A stretch of DNA of 6,335 nt from Cyclobacteriaceae bacterium (lineage in GTDB: Bacteria > Bacteroidota > Bacteroidia > Cytophagales > Cyclobacteriaceae). Made by a program: the position numbers and the translations under genes. The DNA lies in contig JAOUOM010000126.1 in assembly GCA_029880385.1 (NCBI GenBank), positions 1-6,335 of the forward strand, read 5' to 3'. Position 1 is the first letter of the stretch. Each line of letters starts with the position of its first letter. Below are positions 1-6,335 of this stretch, in pieces. The notes below the pieces were generated by a model. That model was not told the DNA's origin, did no database searches, and saw nothing but the letters and a program-made list of their open reading frames with translations.

Positions 1-1514
1 CAGCGCGCAAGGCCAATAAGGAGCAAATCGGGATTATATCGGCGCAGGTCAATATGTCCGTTGTATTGAATAATCTCAATCGTTATAATGAATCTGTAGT
101 GCTACTGAAAGAAGCCCTGGATTTGTCGCGTGAAATGCAGGACATGAAGCAAATGCGAAGTGTATATGGCATGCTGTCTGAGACCTATGAAAAGATGGGG
201 GATGTAGAGCAATCCTTGGTATATTTTAATCTATACCGTTCGTTTCATGAGCAAATACAACGTGTGGAAATCGGTGACATCCAGGATGCACTGGATAAAG
301 AAAAAACACAAAAGGAATTAGCAGAAGCTGCACGAATCAAAGGAGAGTATGAGCTGTTAAAGCAGGAATTTGAACTAAAAGAGCAGGAATCCATTATTTA
401 TGAAAAGGACTCCATTAACAGATCGTTATTTGATAATTTATCTAAAAATGAGTTGGTTATCCGTCTGTTGACAAAAGAAAAGGAAGTAGCCGGACTTGAG
501 GCCAGTGCGGTTGAACAACGAAACTTACAATTGATAAAGGAAAAAATGTATATCAAGTACATTTTGATTATTGTAATTCTGGCTGCCATAGGAGTCGGCG
601 GATTGATTGCCTATAATCTTTGGGTTACCAAAAAGCATAACAGAATTTTTCAGAAACAAAATGAAGACCTGATAGCCAAAAACAAGCACATTGAAGAGCA
701 ACGAAAGGAAATTGAAACTACGCAGGACAAGCTGGTTATTAGTGAAAAGATGGCTACCATCGGGGCATTTACAGCTGGGATTGCCCATGAGCTAAACAAT
801 TCATGCAATTACATTGCGGGTTCTTCTGATTTGCTTTCAGGAATATTTGGAGAGCTGATTGAAAGGGAAGGGAAATTAGATGTGGACGACAGGGAAACTG
901 TTCGAGAATTGAGTGCTGCTATACGAGTAGGGGTAGATCGGATGAAAAAAATTATAAGTGAACTGCGTGCCCGTCAGTTTTCGCTTGACAAGAATGATTT
1001 TGTTCCTTTGAATTTGTTGTCAAAAGTACAGGAAAACATCGAAATCCTTTCATCTGAAATGATTGAGGGTATACATATAGAGACCATTTGTCCCGACGAG
1101 ATTTATATTGAAGGGATTGAAACGCAGATTAATCATTTGCTATATAACCTGTTGAGTAATTCCACCTATGTACTCAAGGGCAAACAGGAGGGAAAAATTG
1201 TAGTTACCCTTGTAAAGGCAGGTGCTTTTGCCGAAATAAAAATATATGATAACGGAATAGGAATACCGAAAGAGAACAGGGTTCGTGTTTTTGATCCATT
1301 TTTCACAACAAAAGATGTCGGAGAGGGAACCGGACTTGGACTTTATACGGTATACTATATCGTTTCCTATCATGGCGGGGACGTTAGGGTAGATTCAGAG
1401 GAAGGGGCGTGGACAGAATTTACTATACACTTGCCCCTTGTCCAGCAAAGAGTGGATGGACAGAAGCTGGCGAATAAGGACAAGAGTTTTAATAAAGCAT
1501 TATTTGCAATATAA
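1..1514 (+). CDS. TPR sensor histidine kinase, copy 1 (5' end outside window)
   Basis: Membrane-bound two-component sensor kinase. The frame is open from base 3 to the edge, and the 17 codons before the ATG at 54 match the downstream paralogue (ARKANKEQ is identical). That ATG is therefore internal, and about 120 N-terminal residues are missing. Numbering from the codon at 54: TPR-type helices to about 70 (SVYGMLSETYEK, LYRSFHE), a charged coiled coil at about 75-165, one TM helix at about 168-190, a short helical linker, the H-box with phospho-acceptor His245 (AGIAHELNN, nt 786-788), an N-box around Asn365 (YNLLSNS), the G1 box DNGIGIP (399-405), the F-box FDPFFTTK (413-420) and the G2 box GEGTGLGL (423-430). 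All ATP-binding boxes are intact, so it should be active. Ser250 replaces the usual H-box proline. There is no receiver domain. By analogy with copy 2, the TPRs are periplasmic. The C-terminal tail after residue 462 is not conserved with copy 2. Confidence 0.93.
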   Translation, partial: ARKANKEQIGIISAQVNMSVVLNNLNRYNESVVLLKEALDLSREMQDMKQMRSVYGMLSETYEKMGDVEQSLVYFNLYRSFHEQIQRVEIGDIQDALDKEKTQKELAEAARIKGEYELLKQEFELKEQESIIYEKDSINRSLFDNLSKNELVIRLLTKEKEVAGLEASAVEQRNLQLIKEKMYIKYILIIVILAAIGVGGLIAYNLWVTKKHNRIFQKQNEDLIAKNKHIEEQRKEIETTQDKLVISEKMATIGAFTAGIAHELNNSCNYIAGSSDLLSGIFGELIEREGKLDVDDRETVRELSAAIRVGVDRMKKIISELRARQFSLDKNDFVPLNLLSKVQENIEILSSEMIEGIHIETICPDEIYIEGIETQINHLLYNLLSNSTYVLKGKQEGKIVVTLVKAGAFAEIKIYDNGIGIPKENRVRVFDPFFTTKDVGEGTGLGLYTVYYIVSYHGGDVRVDSEEGAWTEFTIHLPLVQQRVDGQKLANKDKSFNKALFAI

Positions 1515-1542
1515 AATTGCATAAACTTTACTTTCTCATTCT

Positions 1543-1572
1543 TTTGTTCATTTAAAAAAATCAATACCTTCG
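1543..1572 (+). promoter_or_regulatory. candidate Bacteroidota-type promoter upstream of copy 2
   Basis: TTTG at 1543-1546 is followed after 18 bases by TACCTTCG at 1565-1572, one mismatch from the Bacteroidota -7 consensus TAnnTTTG. The usual spacing is about 19 bases, so the fit is close. It would start transcription near 1580 and leave a 5' leader of about 100 bases before the ATG at 1678. It lies in the 163-bp gap between the two kinase genes and suggests that the second kinase and the secreted protein gene can be transcribed apart from the first kinase. It was found by eye only, and AT-rich DNA yields such matches by chance. Confidence 0.4.
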
Positions 1573-1677
1573 TTGGTTGAAAATCATGCCTTTTGTGAAA
1601 AAACAGGTACTTGTTATAGGAAGTATTTGTTACAAAAAGTATTTTTTTTACGTCACACACCAACCAACTAACCTATT

Positions 1678-3582
1678 ATGAGAACAGGAATTTCATTGCT
1701 GATATTCTGTGCTCTGAGTTTAACGGCGTATGCTCAAAAACACCCGTTATCAAAAAGCGACTCAGGCAGAATCCTTAAAAATTACAAACAATACGAATTT
1801 CTTTTACAGCAAAATGACTTGCGTGGAGCATCCGATGCACTGAATTCGATTGCCTTTATTTACTGGAATGATAATCAATATGCGGAGGCCATTTCGTATT
1901 ACGAAAAATCATTAGGCTTGAATGAAAAACTAGCCAATGAGAATGGCATAGCGATGATTCACAACAATCTGGGGATGCTTTATGCCGACATAGGACGGTA
2001 CGAGAAATCCCTCATTCATTTTACACAAACGTTGGCTGCACGAAAGGCAAACAAGGAACAAATAGGGGTCATTTCTGCTTTGATCAATATGTCGGTTGTT
2101 CTAAATAACCTACAGCGTTATGGTGAGTCTGTCCGGCTCCTGAACGATGCATTGGAAATAGCCCGGTCAATACAGGATTTGAAATACATGCGTAGTGTAT
2201 ATGGAATGTTATCGGAAACGTATGAAAAAAATGGAGAGGTTGAGGAATCCTTAAAATATTTCACACTTTACCGATCATTTCATGAAGAAGTGCAGCGTGA
2301 AGAGATTGATGAAATAAAAGGGCAGTTAACCAAAGAAAAGATGCAAAAAGAGATTGCTGAGGCTGCCCGTATAAAAAGTGAATATGAAAATTTGAAGCAA
2401 AAATACGAGCTTCTTGAGAAAGAGAAAATAATAACCGAACAGGATTCGGTAAATAAGTACCTGTATGCACATTTAAACAGAGAGCAAATGGCAATACGCC
2501 TTCTGGAGAGAGATAAGCAAGTAGCCTCTCTTGAAGCAAAGACACGTGAACAGCAGAATCAACAGTTGATTAATGAAAAGACCTATTTAAGATCAATTAT
2601 GATCACCGTTATTATTGCAGCGGTTGTACTTGGTTTTTTAATTGTTTTTAATCTCTGGATGAGCAAGCGTCATAACCGGCAAATCATTCGCCATAACGAA
2701 AAATTGCTCGAAAAAAACAGACACATTGAATCACAAAGGAAGGAGTTGTTACAGTTTAACAAGAGCCTGGAAGAACAAAAAATAGAATTAAGTGCAACAT
2801 TACTTGAACTTGAGTCAACAAGGGATAAATTGGTCATGACTGAAAAGATGGCAACAATCGGGGCATTTACCGCAGGAATAGCGCATGAGTTGAATAATGC
2901 CTGTAATTATGTGGCGGGTTCTTCCGATTTATTGTTAACGATTTTTAATGAGTGGAATTCAAAGATATCCATGGATGGATTTGATGATAATGTGGCAGTT
3001 CATGATCTAAGTGAAGCTATTCGGACTGGTGTATATCGTATGAAAAAAATTATTTCAGATCTGAAAGCGCGCCAGTTTAATATGGAAATTGATAATTTTC
3101 AGAATTTAGACTTGATAAGCTGTATTCACAAAAACCTTTCTGTTTTAAGCCATGATCTTTCGAATAACATAAAAATAGAATTAAATGTACCAAATGAGCT
3201 TAAAATTGAGGCAATTGAAACTCAAGTAAACCATTTGATATATAACTTATTGATCAATTCTATTTTCGTATTGAAGGCCAGGGAAAATGGACTGATTACG
3301 ATTGATGTAAGTTCAAAAAAGTCAACTGTTGTACTTAAAATAAAGGATAATGGAATAGGAATTCCCAAGGAAAACCTTATCCGTATTTTTGATCCTTTCT
3401 TTACTACAAAGGAAGTAGGGGAGGGTACTGGTCTTGGCCTCTACACGGTATATTACATTGTCTCCTCTCACAATGGAGAAGTCAGCGTAGATTCAGAGGA
3501 GGGCTATTGGACGGAGTTTACGATCACCTTACCTAAAAAACAACAACCTGTTGTGAACAAAAATGCGCCTGCACTAGTCTAG
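1678..3582 (+). CDS. TPR sensor histidine kinase, copy 2 (complete)
   Basis: Complete 634-residue envelope-sensing histidine kinase. The N-terminal signal peptide (about 1-19, hydrophobic core ISLLIFCALSL, likely cut after AYA) puts the sensor in the periplasm. Four TPR-like units of about 40 residues follow (roughly 49-82, 91-124, 129-165, 169-205), then a charged coiled coil (about 210-302), one TM helix (about 305-327), a long cytoplasmic coiled-coil linker (328-388), the H-box with His403 (AGIAHELNN, nt 2884-2886), an N-box around Asn523, the G1 box DNGIGIP (557-563), the F-box FDPFFTTK (571-578) and the G2 box GEGTGLGL (581-588). The Glu at H+1 and Asn at H+4 suit a kinase/phosphatase. 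Ala408 replaces the usual proline. The ATG at 1678 is chosen because the signal peptide follows directly; no Shine-Dalgarno sequence is seen, as is common in Bacteroidota. It is roughly 60% identical by eye to the upstream copy, so it is a tandem duplicate. No receiver domain or response regulator is adjacent; ligand unknown. Confidence 0.95.
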   Translation: MRTGISLLIFCALSLTAYAQKHPLSKSDSGRILKNYKQYEFLLQQNDLRGASDALNSIAFIYWNDNQYAEAISYYEKSLGLNEKLANENGIAMIHNNLGMLYADIGRYEKSLIHFTQTLAARKANKEQIGVISALINMSVVLNNLQRYGESVRLLNDALEIARSIQDLKYMRSVYGMLSETYEKNGEVEESLKYFTLYRSFHEEVQREEIDEIKGQLTKEKMQKEIAEAARIKSEYENLKQKYELLEKEKIITEQDSVNKYLYAHLNREQMAIRLLERDKQVASLEAKTREQQNQQLINEKTYLRSIMITVIIAAVVLGFLIVFNLWMSKRHNRQIIRHNEKLLEKNRHIESQRKELLQFNKSLEEQKIELSATLLELESTRDKLVMTEKMATIGAFTAGIAHELNNACNYVAGSSDLLLTIFNEWNSKISMDGFDDNVAVHDLSEAIRTGVYRMKKIISDLKARQFNMEIDNFQNLDLISCIHKNLSVLSHDLSNNIKIELNVPNELKIEAIETQVNHLIYNLLINSIFVLKARENGLITIDVSSKKSTVVLKIKDNGIGIPKENLIRIFDPFFTTKEVGEGTGLGLYTVYYIVSSHNGEVSVDSEEGYWTEFTITLPKKQQPVVNKNAPALV

Positions 3583-3622
3583 TATTCAGTAATAATTTCT
3601 CAATCAATCAGTGCCTATCCCT

Positions 3623-5356
3623 ATGAAGTATATTAGTTTTTTTGTATTTGTATTTTTATCAACGCTACTCCATTCCCAGACAACACATCAATATACTGAC
3701 TCGACTGGAAATTTTTATTGGAATAAAACGGCTCCGTTGTATTTATTTGTGTCAAATAGCCCGGATGGAAAGGAAAATAAAAGGTTAATAAGTCAAAAGT
3801 CAGCTAAATATTCCAATCCTGTATTTTTGGACACAGAAGGGGTGAATTTCATACGTACCCGTAATGCCGTAGATCCTGAAACCAAAAAGGTATTGGAAGG
3901 GGTGGAAGTCCTTTTTGAAATATATGCTGATGGCACAGCTCCTGAAACAATGGTAAAATATGAAGGAGCCATAAAACATGAAACGGAAGGGGTTGTTTAT
4001 TTTAAAAGTGGATTAGGAGTAACGCTATCATCACAAGATGCGCTTTCAGGGACAAAGCGTATCCGTTATGCGATTAATAATAAGGACTTTACAACTTATG
4101 AATCGTTGTTATTGTTTGATGAGCAGGGCAAATTTTCATTAACCTATTTTAGTGAAGATAATGTAGGCAATGTGGAGCAGGAAAAAACCTTGCGATTTGA
4201 AATAGATAATGAACCATCGTATAGTGATCTTACTATCAATGGCATTACGGAAAAGGATGTTATATCCCTGGATTCGAAAATGTACATATTAGCATTAGAT
4301 TCGATGAGTGGTGTAGGGAGCGTTTTTTATAAGTTTGATAACGAGCCTTTTGTGGTGTATAAATCAAACGGAATCCCATTTTCTCATTTGGGTGAGGGTC
4401 CTCATTCTATTACCTATTATTCCGTTGATAATGTAAAGAATCAGGAGGAGGAAAAGACGTTTGAGTTTTATCTGGATAAGTCACCCCCTCTCATGGTTGC
4501 CGATGTGTTAGGTGATCGGTTTATCGTAAACGATCAGGTGTATTTTTCAGGTAGAACCAAATTGAAATTGACAGCAGTTGATAATAAGGTAGGGGTGAAA
4601 AATATTATGGTGTCTATTGATGGAGGTGAGTTTGAGAAATATGATCAGCCCATTTATTTGCCGAGTGTATCGGGATTACATAGTATACGGTACTATTCTG
4701 TCGATAATTTGGATAACTCCACTATTAGTGCTACAAAAAGTAGTTATGTTGGAAGAGGTGGATTTGAAGAATACAAGCATAATGTAAATAAGGTGTATGT
4801 TGATTTAACGGGGCCGGTGATAAATTTCAGGGTGCTTAACCACCAATTTACAAGAGGTGATACACTCTTTATCGGCCCTTATTCAGAGATTAAATTTGAT
4901 GGAACAGATGGGGAGTCAGGATTTAATAACATAACCTATTCATTAAATGATGAAATTGCTGAAAACAAATACAGCGAACCCATTACGCTCAAAGTACGAG
5001 GCTATAATACACTGAACTATTACGGCTATGACAATGTGAATAACCGGAATGTGAGCAAATTTTCGTTTTTCCTGGATGATGAAAAGCCAAAAATCTATGT
5101 ACAGTTCAGTTTTGGTTCCATTGCCAAAGCTGAAGACGGCCTGTTGGTATATCCGGAAAATGTAGGCGTGTTTTTATCTGCAACAGACAAAGTTTCCGGC
5201 ATCCGTCAGTTTACCTACCAATTGGACGATATGCCAGAAAAAGCATATGCCGGACAAATTAGCGGATTGAAAAAGGGTAAACATACGCTAACCGTTACCG
5301 CATACGATTTTCTGAATAACCGCGATACCCAGCAACTGACGTTTTATATCCAGTAA
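3623..5356 (+). CDS. secreted OmpL47-type / Ig-like beta-repeat protein
   Basis: Secreted protein of 577 residues with no catalytic motif I recognise. A signal peptide (about 1-19, MKYISFFVFVFLSTLLHSQ) with no lipobox cysteine implies a soluble or surface-associated envelope protein. The body is about six modules, each ending in a signature like YYSVDN..N......F.F..D..PP. The central Asp falls at residues 84 (divergent first unit), 179, 269, 361, 470 and 562, so the period is about 90-95 residues; the 470 unit is longer because of a 17-residue insertion near 370-389. Modules open with a pattern like L.A.D..SGV..I.Y..D, typical of OmpL47-type and bacterial Ig-like repeats. The protein ends with the last module, and no type IX secretion tail is evident. 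I chose the ATG at 3623 over the in-frame GTG at 3611 because it gives a cleaner signal peptide and a commoner start codon. It starts 40 bases after the kinase stop with no terminator between, so it is probably co-transcribed. A role as ligand or partner of the kinases is inference only. Confidence 0.85.
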   Translation: MKYISFFVFVFLSTLLHSQTTHQYTDSTGNFYWNKTAPLYLFVSNSPDGKENKRLISQKSAKYSNPVFLDTEGVNFIRTRNAVDPETKKVLEGVEVLFEIYADGTAPETMVKYEGAIKHETEGVVYFKSGLGVTLSSQDALSGTKRIRYAINNKDFTTYESLLLFDEQGKFSLTYFSEDNVGNVEQEKTLRFEIDNEPSYSDLTINGITEKDVISLDSKMYILALDSMSGVGSVFYKFDNEPFVVYKSNGIPFSHLGEGPHSITYYSVDNVKNQEEEKTFEFYLDKSPPLMVADVLGDRFIVNDQVYFSGRTKLKLTAVDNKVGVKNIMVSIDGGEFEKYDQPIYLPSVSGLHSIRYYSVDNLDNSTISATKSSYVGRGGFEEYKHNVNKVYVDLTGPVINFRVLNHQFTRGDTLFIGPYSEIKFDGTDGESGFNNITYSLNDEIAENKYSEPITLKVRGYNTLNYYGYDNVNNRNVSKFSFFLDDEKPKIYVQFSFGSIAKAEDGLLVYPENVGVFLSATDKVSGIRQFTYQLDDMPEKAYAGQISGLKKGKHTLTVTAYDFLNNRDTQQLTFYIQ

Positions 5357-5386
5357 AAAGTCAGGGGTACACATGACATACTAGCT

Positions 5387-5419
5387 GGAGCGGGGCCAAA
5401 CAAAGTTTGGCCCCGCTCC
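5387..5419. terminator. 15-bp perfect hairpin, probable terminator of the + operon
   Basis: The left arm GGAGCGGGGCCAAAC (5387-5401) pairs perfectly with 5405-5419 around an AAA loop. It begins 31 bases after the stop of the beta-repeat gene, where a terminator of the + transcript would be expected. It is not a textbook intrinsic terminator: on the + strand it is followed by TATATAAAAAAA rather than a T-run, and no T-run follows on the - strand either. It may be a terminator, an RNA 3'-end stabiliser, or a copy of a dispersed palindrome. Confidence 0.6.
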
Positions 5420-5424
5420 TATAT

Positions 5425-5442
5425 AAAAAAAGCCGCCCCGGC
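5425..5442 (-). terminator. candidate minus-strand intrinsic terminator
   Basis: Read on the - strand, GCCG-GGG-CGGC is followed directly by seven Ts (the A-run at 5425-5431). The stem is only 4 bp but all G/C. It faces transcripts coming from the convergent outer-membrane protein gene and lies 236 bases past that gene's stop, which would give a long 3' region containing the small hydrophobic ORF. The short stem makes this a moderate call. Confidence 0.35.
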
Positions 5443-5499
5443 AATAACCGAAGCGACCAAAAATCACCAATCAGCAGTTTTTTAATTTCTTTCCCCTCT

Positions 5500-5574
5500 T
5501 TAGATCATTTTCAATAGTAGGAAAACAAACAATGTCAGTACAAAAAATAACTTAAGTAGAAATTTTACTGCCAT
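5500..5574 (-). CDS. possible 24-residue hydrophobic small protein
   Basis: An ATG at 5574-5572 opens 24 codons ending in TAA at 5502-5500. The peptide starts MAVKFLLK and ends LLLKMI, with an almost uninterrupted run of Leu, Phe and Val between lysines, which would form a single membrane helix. It sits between the outer-membrane protein gene (stop 103 bases upstream) and a candidate terminator on the same strand. Against it: the strand is very T-rich, so Phe/Leu-rich short ORFs arise by chance; no ribosome-binding site or clear promoter is seen; and I recognise no family. Confidence 0.18.
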   Translation of the reverse strand: MAVKFLLKLFFVLTLFVFLLLKMI

Positions 5575-5677
5575 TTGTGTAGTAAAAAAATAGTTTTTAA
5601 ATGAGAATTTTTTGTATTTAAAGGGTAGACGAAGGAGGGTAACCAAAAGGTTGGAAAAAGGTTTGAAAAAAAATGAA

Positions 5678-6335
5678 TTATTTTCCTATGTGATACTGTA
5701 CGGAAAAATATACCCGACCAGAGAGTGTGGAGGACGGGGATAAAAGTGAGTAGGCTGTTTCTGGATTTTTGGCATAAATGTTTGTTAATCCATACCTGAA
5801 CCGCACACCCGTATGATAGGATATTCTATTACCTGGCTGAAAGGATATTTCGCCACCGGTAACCAAACCGAAATTGTACGTGTTGATGGAAGGTCGTAAA
5901 TCGGTGGTTGTAGCCTGATTGTACAAATAGGCATCTGTTAATTTCTCTCCAAATGCCCCAATAAACAGATTTCGTGAAAAAAGCCACTCATGTTTTATCT
6001 GGTAATACCTGAGGGTCTTGGCCGTGATTTCCGCAGCTGTGTAGGACAGCCGTATGCCGGTCTTTTGGTAGGTGCCTTCTATGTACTCCTGATAGTCCTG
6101 CCCTTCTGATTGCTGGTGAAAATATTCGGCCACCAAATCCAGCCGTGGACGAATGGGTTTTCCTGCGTGGAGACTGATGCCCGTAGTAAATAGGAGACGG
6201 TTCCTGTTTAACTCGTCCGGGTTGGCATAGGTCAGCGTTTTGGGATTGACCAGCCAGTTGTTTTGTACGTATACCGAACTCCCTACATAAAATTTTGATT
6301 TATATCGTTTGGATCCGGAAAGCCTGTTTTCGATT
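5678..6335 (-). CDS. outer-membrane beta-barrel protein, C-terminal part (5' end outside window)
   Basis: The reading frame is open from the right edge to the TAA at 5680-5678, giving 218 visible residues. The codon at 6136 that could pass for a start is a TTG inside the frame; the 66 codons before it are open and continue the same pattern, so the true start lies beyond the window. The sequence is rich in aromatic and polar residues in alternating amphipathic strands separated by charged turns, for example near visible residues 52-71, 176-187 (GVRFRYGLTNIY) and the final strand (RVYFSVQYHIGK). This fits a Bacteroidota porin-like / OMP beta-barrel protein whose last strand closes the barrel. 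The exact family and cargo cannot be told. It is convergent with the kinase operon, so shared transcription is excluded; any functional link is unknown. An unrelated beta-rich envelope protein is the main alternative. Confidence 0.7.
   Translation of the reverse strand, partial: IENRLSGSKRYKSKFYVGSSVYVQNNWLVNPKTLTYANPDELNRNRLLFTTGISLHAGKPIRPRLDLVAEYFHQQSEGQDYQEYIEGTYQKTGIRLSYTAAEITAKTLRYYQIKHEWLFSRNLFIGAFGEKLTDAYLYNQATTTDLRPSINTYNFGLVTGGEISFQPGNRISYHTGVRFRYGLTNIYAKNPETAYSLLSPSSTLSGRVYFSVQYHIGK

Larger units (their letters stand above)
5357..5677. other. convergent intergenic region, 321 bp
   Basis: This gap lies between the stop of the beta-repeat gene and the stop of the convergent outer-membrane protein gene. 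It holds a strong hairpin near 5387-5419, a small hairpin plus T-tract on the - strand (5425-5442), and a 24-codon hydrophobic ORF on the - strand (5500-5574). There is also a 7-bp inverted repeat (TTTAAAT 5596-5602 / ATTTAAA 5616-5622) in AT-rich DNA and a purine-rich AAGGAGGG at 5632-5639 with no convincing gene behind it. I see no tRNA, rRNA, CRISPR or transposon ends. Confidence 0.7.

Noticed and set aside
54..56. ATG as start of the first kinase.
   Set aside because: The 17 upstream in-frame codons align with the paralogue's TPR region; the real start, with signal peptide, lies outside the window.
1607..1654. Three GTA-starting 16-base units (at 1607, 1623, 1639) upstream of the second kinase, possible operator repeats.
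   Set aside because: Units 1 and 2 match at 12 of 16 positions but unit 3 at only about 9, in very AT-rich DNA; too weak to call a binding site.
398..2545. Several 60-100 codon open frames on the - strand inside the kinase genes.
   Set aside because: They are antisense to well-supported coding sequence and show no recognisable features.
3611..3622. GTG at 3611 as start of the beta-repeat protein.
   Set aside because: It adds only four residues (reading MPIP if used as a start) before a methionine that begins a clean signal peptide; the ATG at 3623 is more likely.
5596..5622. TTTAAAT / ATTTAAA inverted repeat with a 13-base spacer.
   Set aside because: A/T-only 7-bp arms in an AT-rich stretch are expected by chance; no gene start nearby that it could control.
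5632..5743. AAGGAGGG on the + strand followed by a TTG at 5651 that opens about 30 codons.
   Set aside because: The ORF runs antisense into the outer-membrane protein gene, uses a rare start, and Bacteroidota seldom rely on Shine-Dalgarno sites; likely chance.
6134..6136. TTG as start of a 152-residue outer-membrane protein.
   Set aside because: The frame stays open for 66 more codons to the window edge with the same beta-strand character, so this is an internal leucine codon.

Overview
The window looks like a piece of a Bacteroidota chromosome, probably from the Cytophagales or a related order. The basis is the TPR-coiled coil-TM-histidine kinase architecture, an OmpL47-type repeat protein, a PorT/OMP-like beta-barrel gene, starts without Shine-Dalgarno sequences, moderately AT-rich DNA, and a candidate promoter of the Bacteroidota TTTG / TAnnTTTG type. 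This assignment is an inference from style; no taxonomic marker gene is present.

Layout: three genes on the + strand are followed by one convergent gene on the - strand. (1) Positions 1-1514 hold a sensor histidine kinase cut by the left window edge. (2) After 163 bp with a plausible promoter, 1678-3582 holds a complete paralogue with a signal peptide, periplasmic TPRs, a coiled coil, one transmembrane helix and a cytoplasmic kinase core. (3) Forty bases later, 3623-5356 encodes a secreted protein built from about six beta-rich OmpL47/Ig-like modules. (4) Positions 5357-5677 are intergenic: a 15-bp perfect hairpin, a small GC hairpin with a T-tract reading on the - strand, and a 24-codon hydrophobic ORF on the - strand of doubtful reality. 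(5) Positions 5678-6335 (-) hold the C-terminal part of an outer-membrane beta-barrel protein, cut by the right window edge.

A working picture (inference): two duplicated envelope-sensing kinases and a secreted beta-repeat protein form a signalling locus, with the TPR domains and the secreted protein both in the periplasm. No response regulator is visible, so the output is unknown. The most distinctive observation is that the two kinases align with a single gap over their shared ~500 residues. That gap is exactly 21 residues, three heptads, in the helical linker between membrane and phospho-acceptor histidine. Both kinases also lack the proline that normally follows the H-box (HELNN-S / HELNN-A instead of HExNNP).
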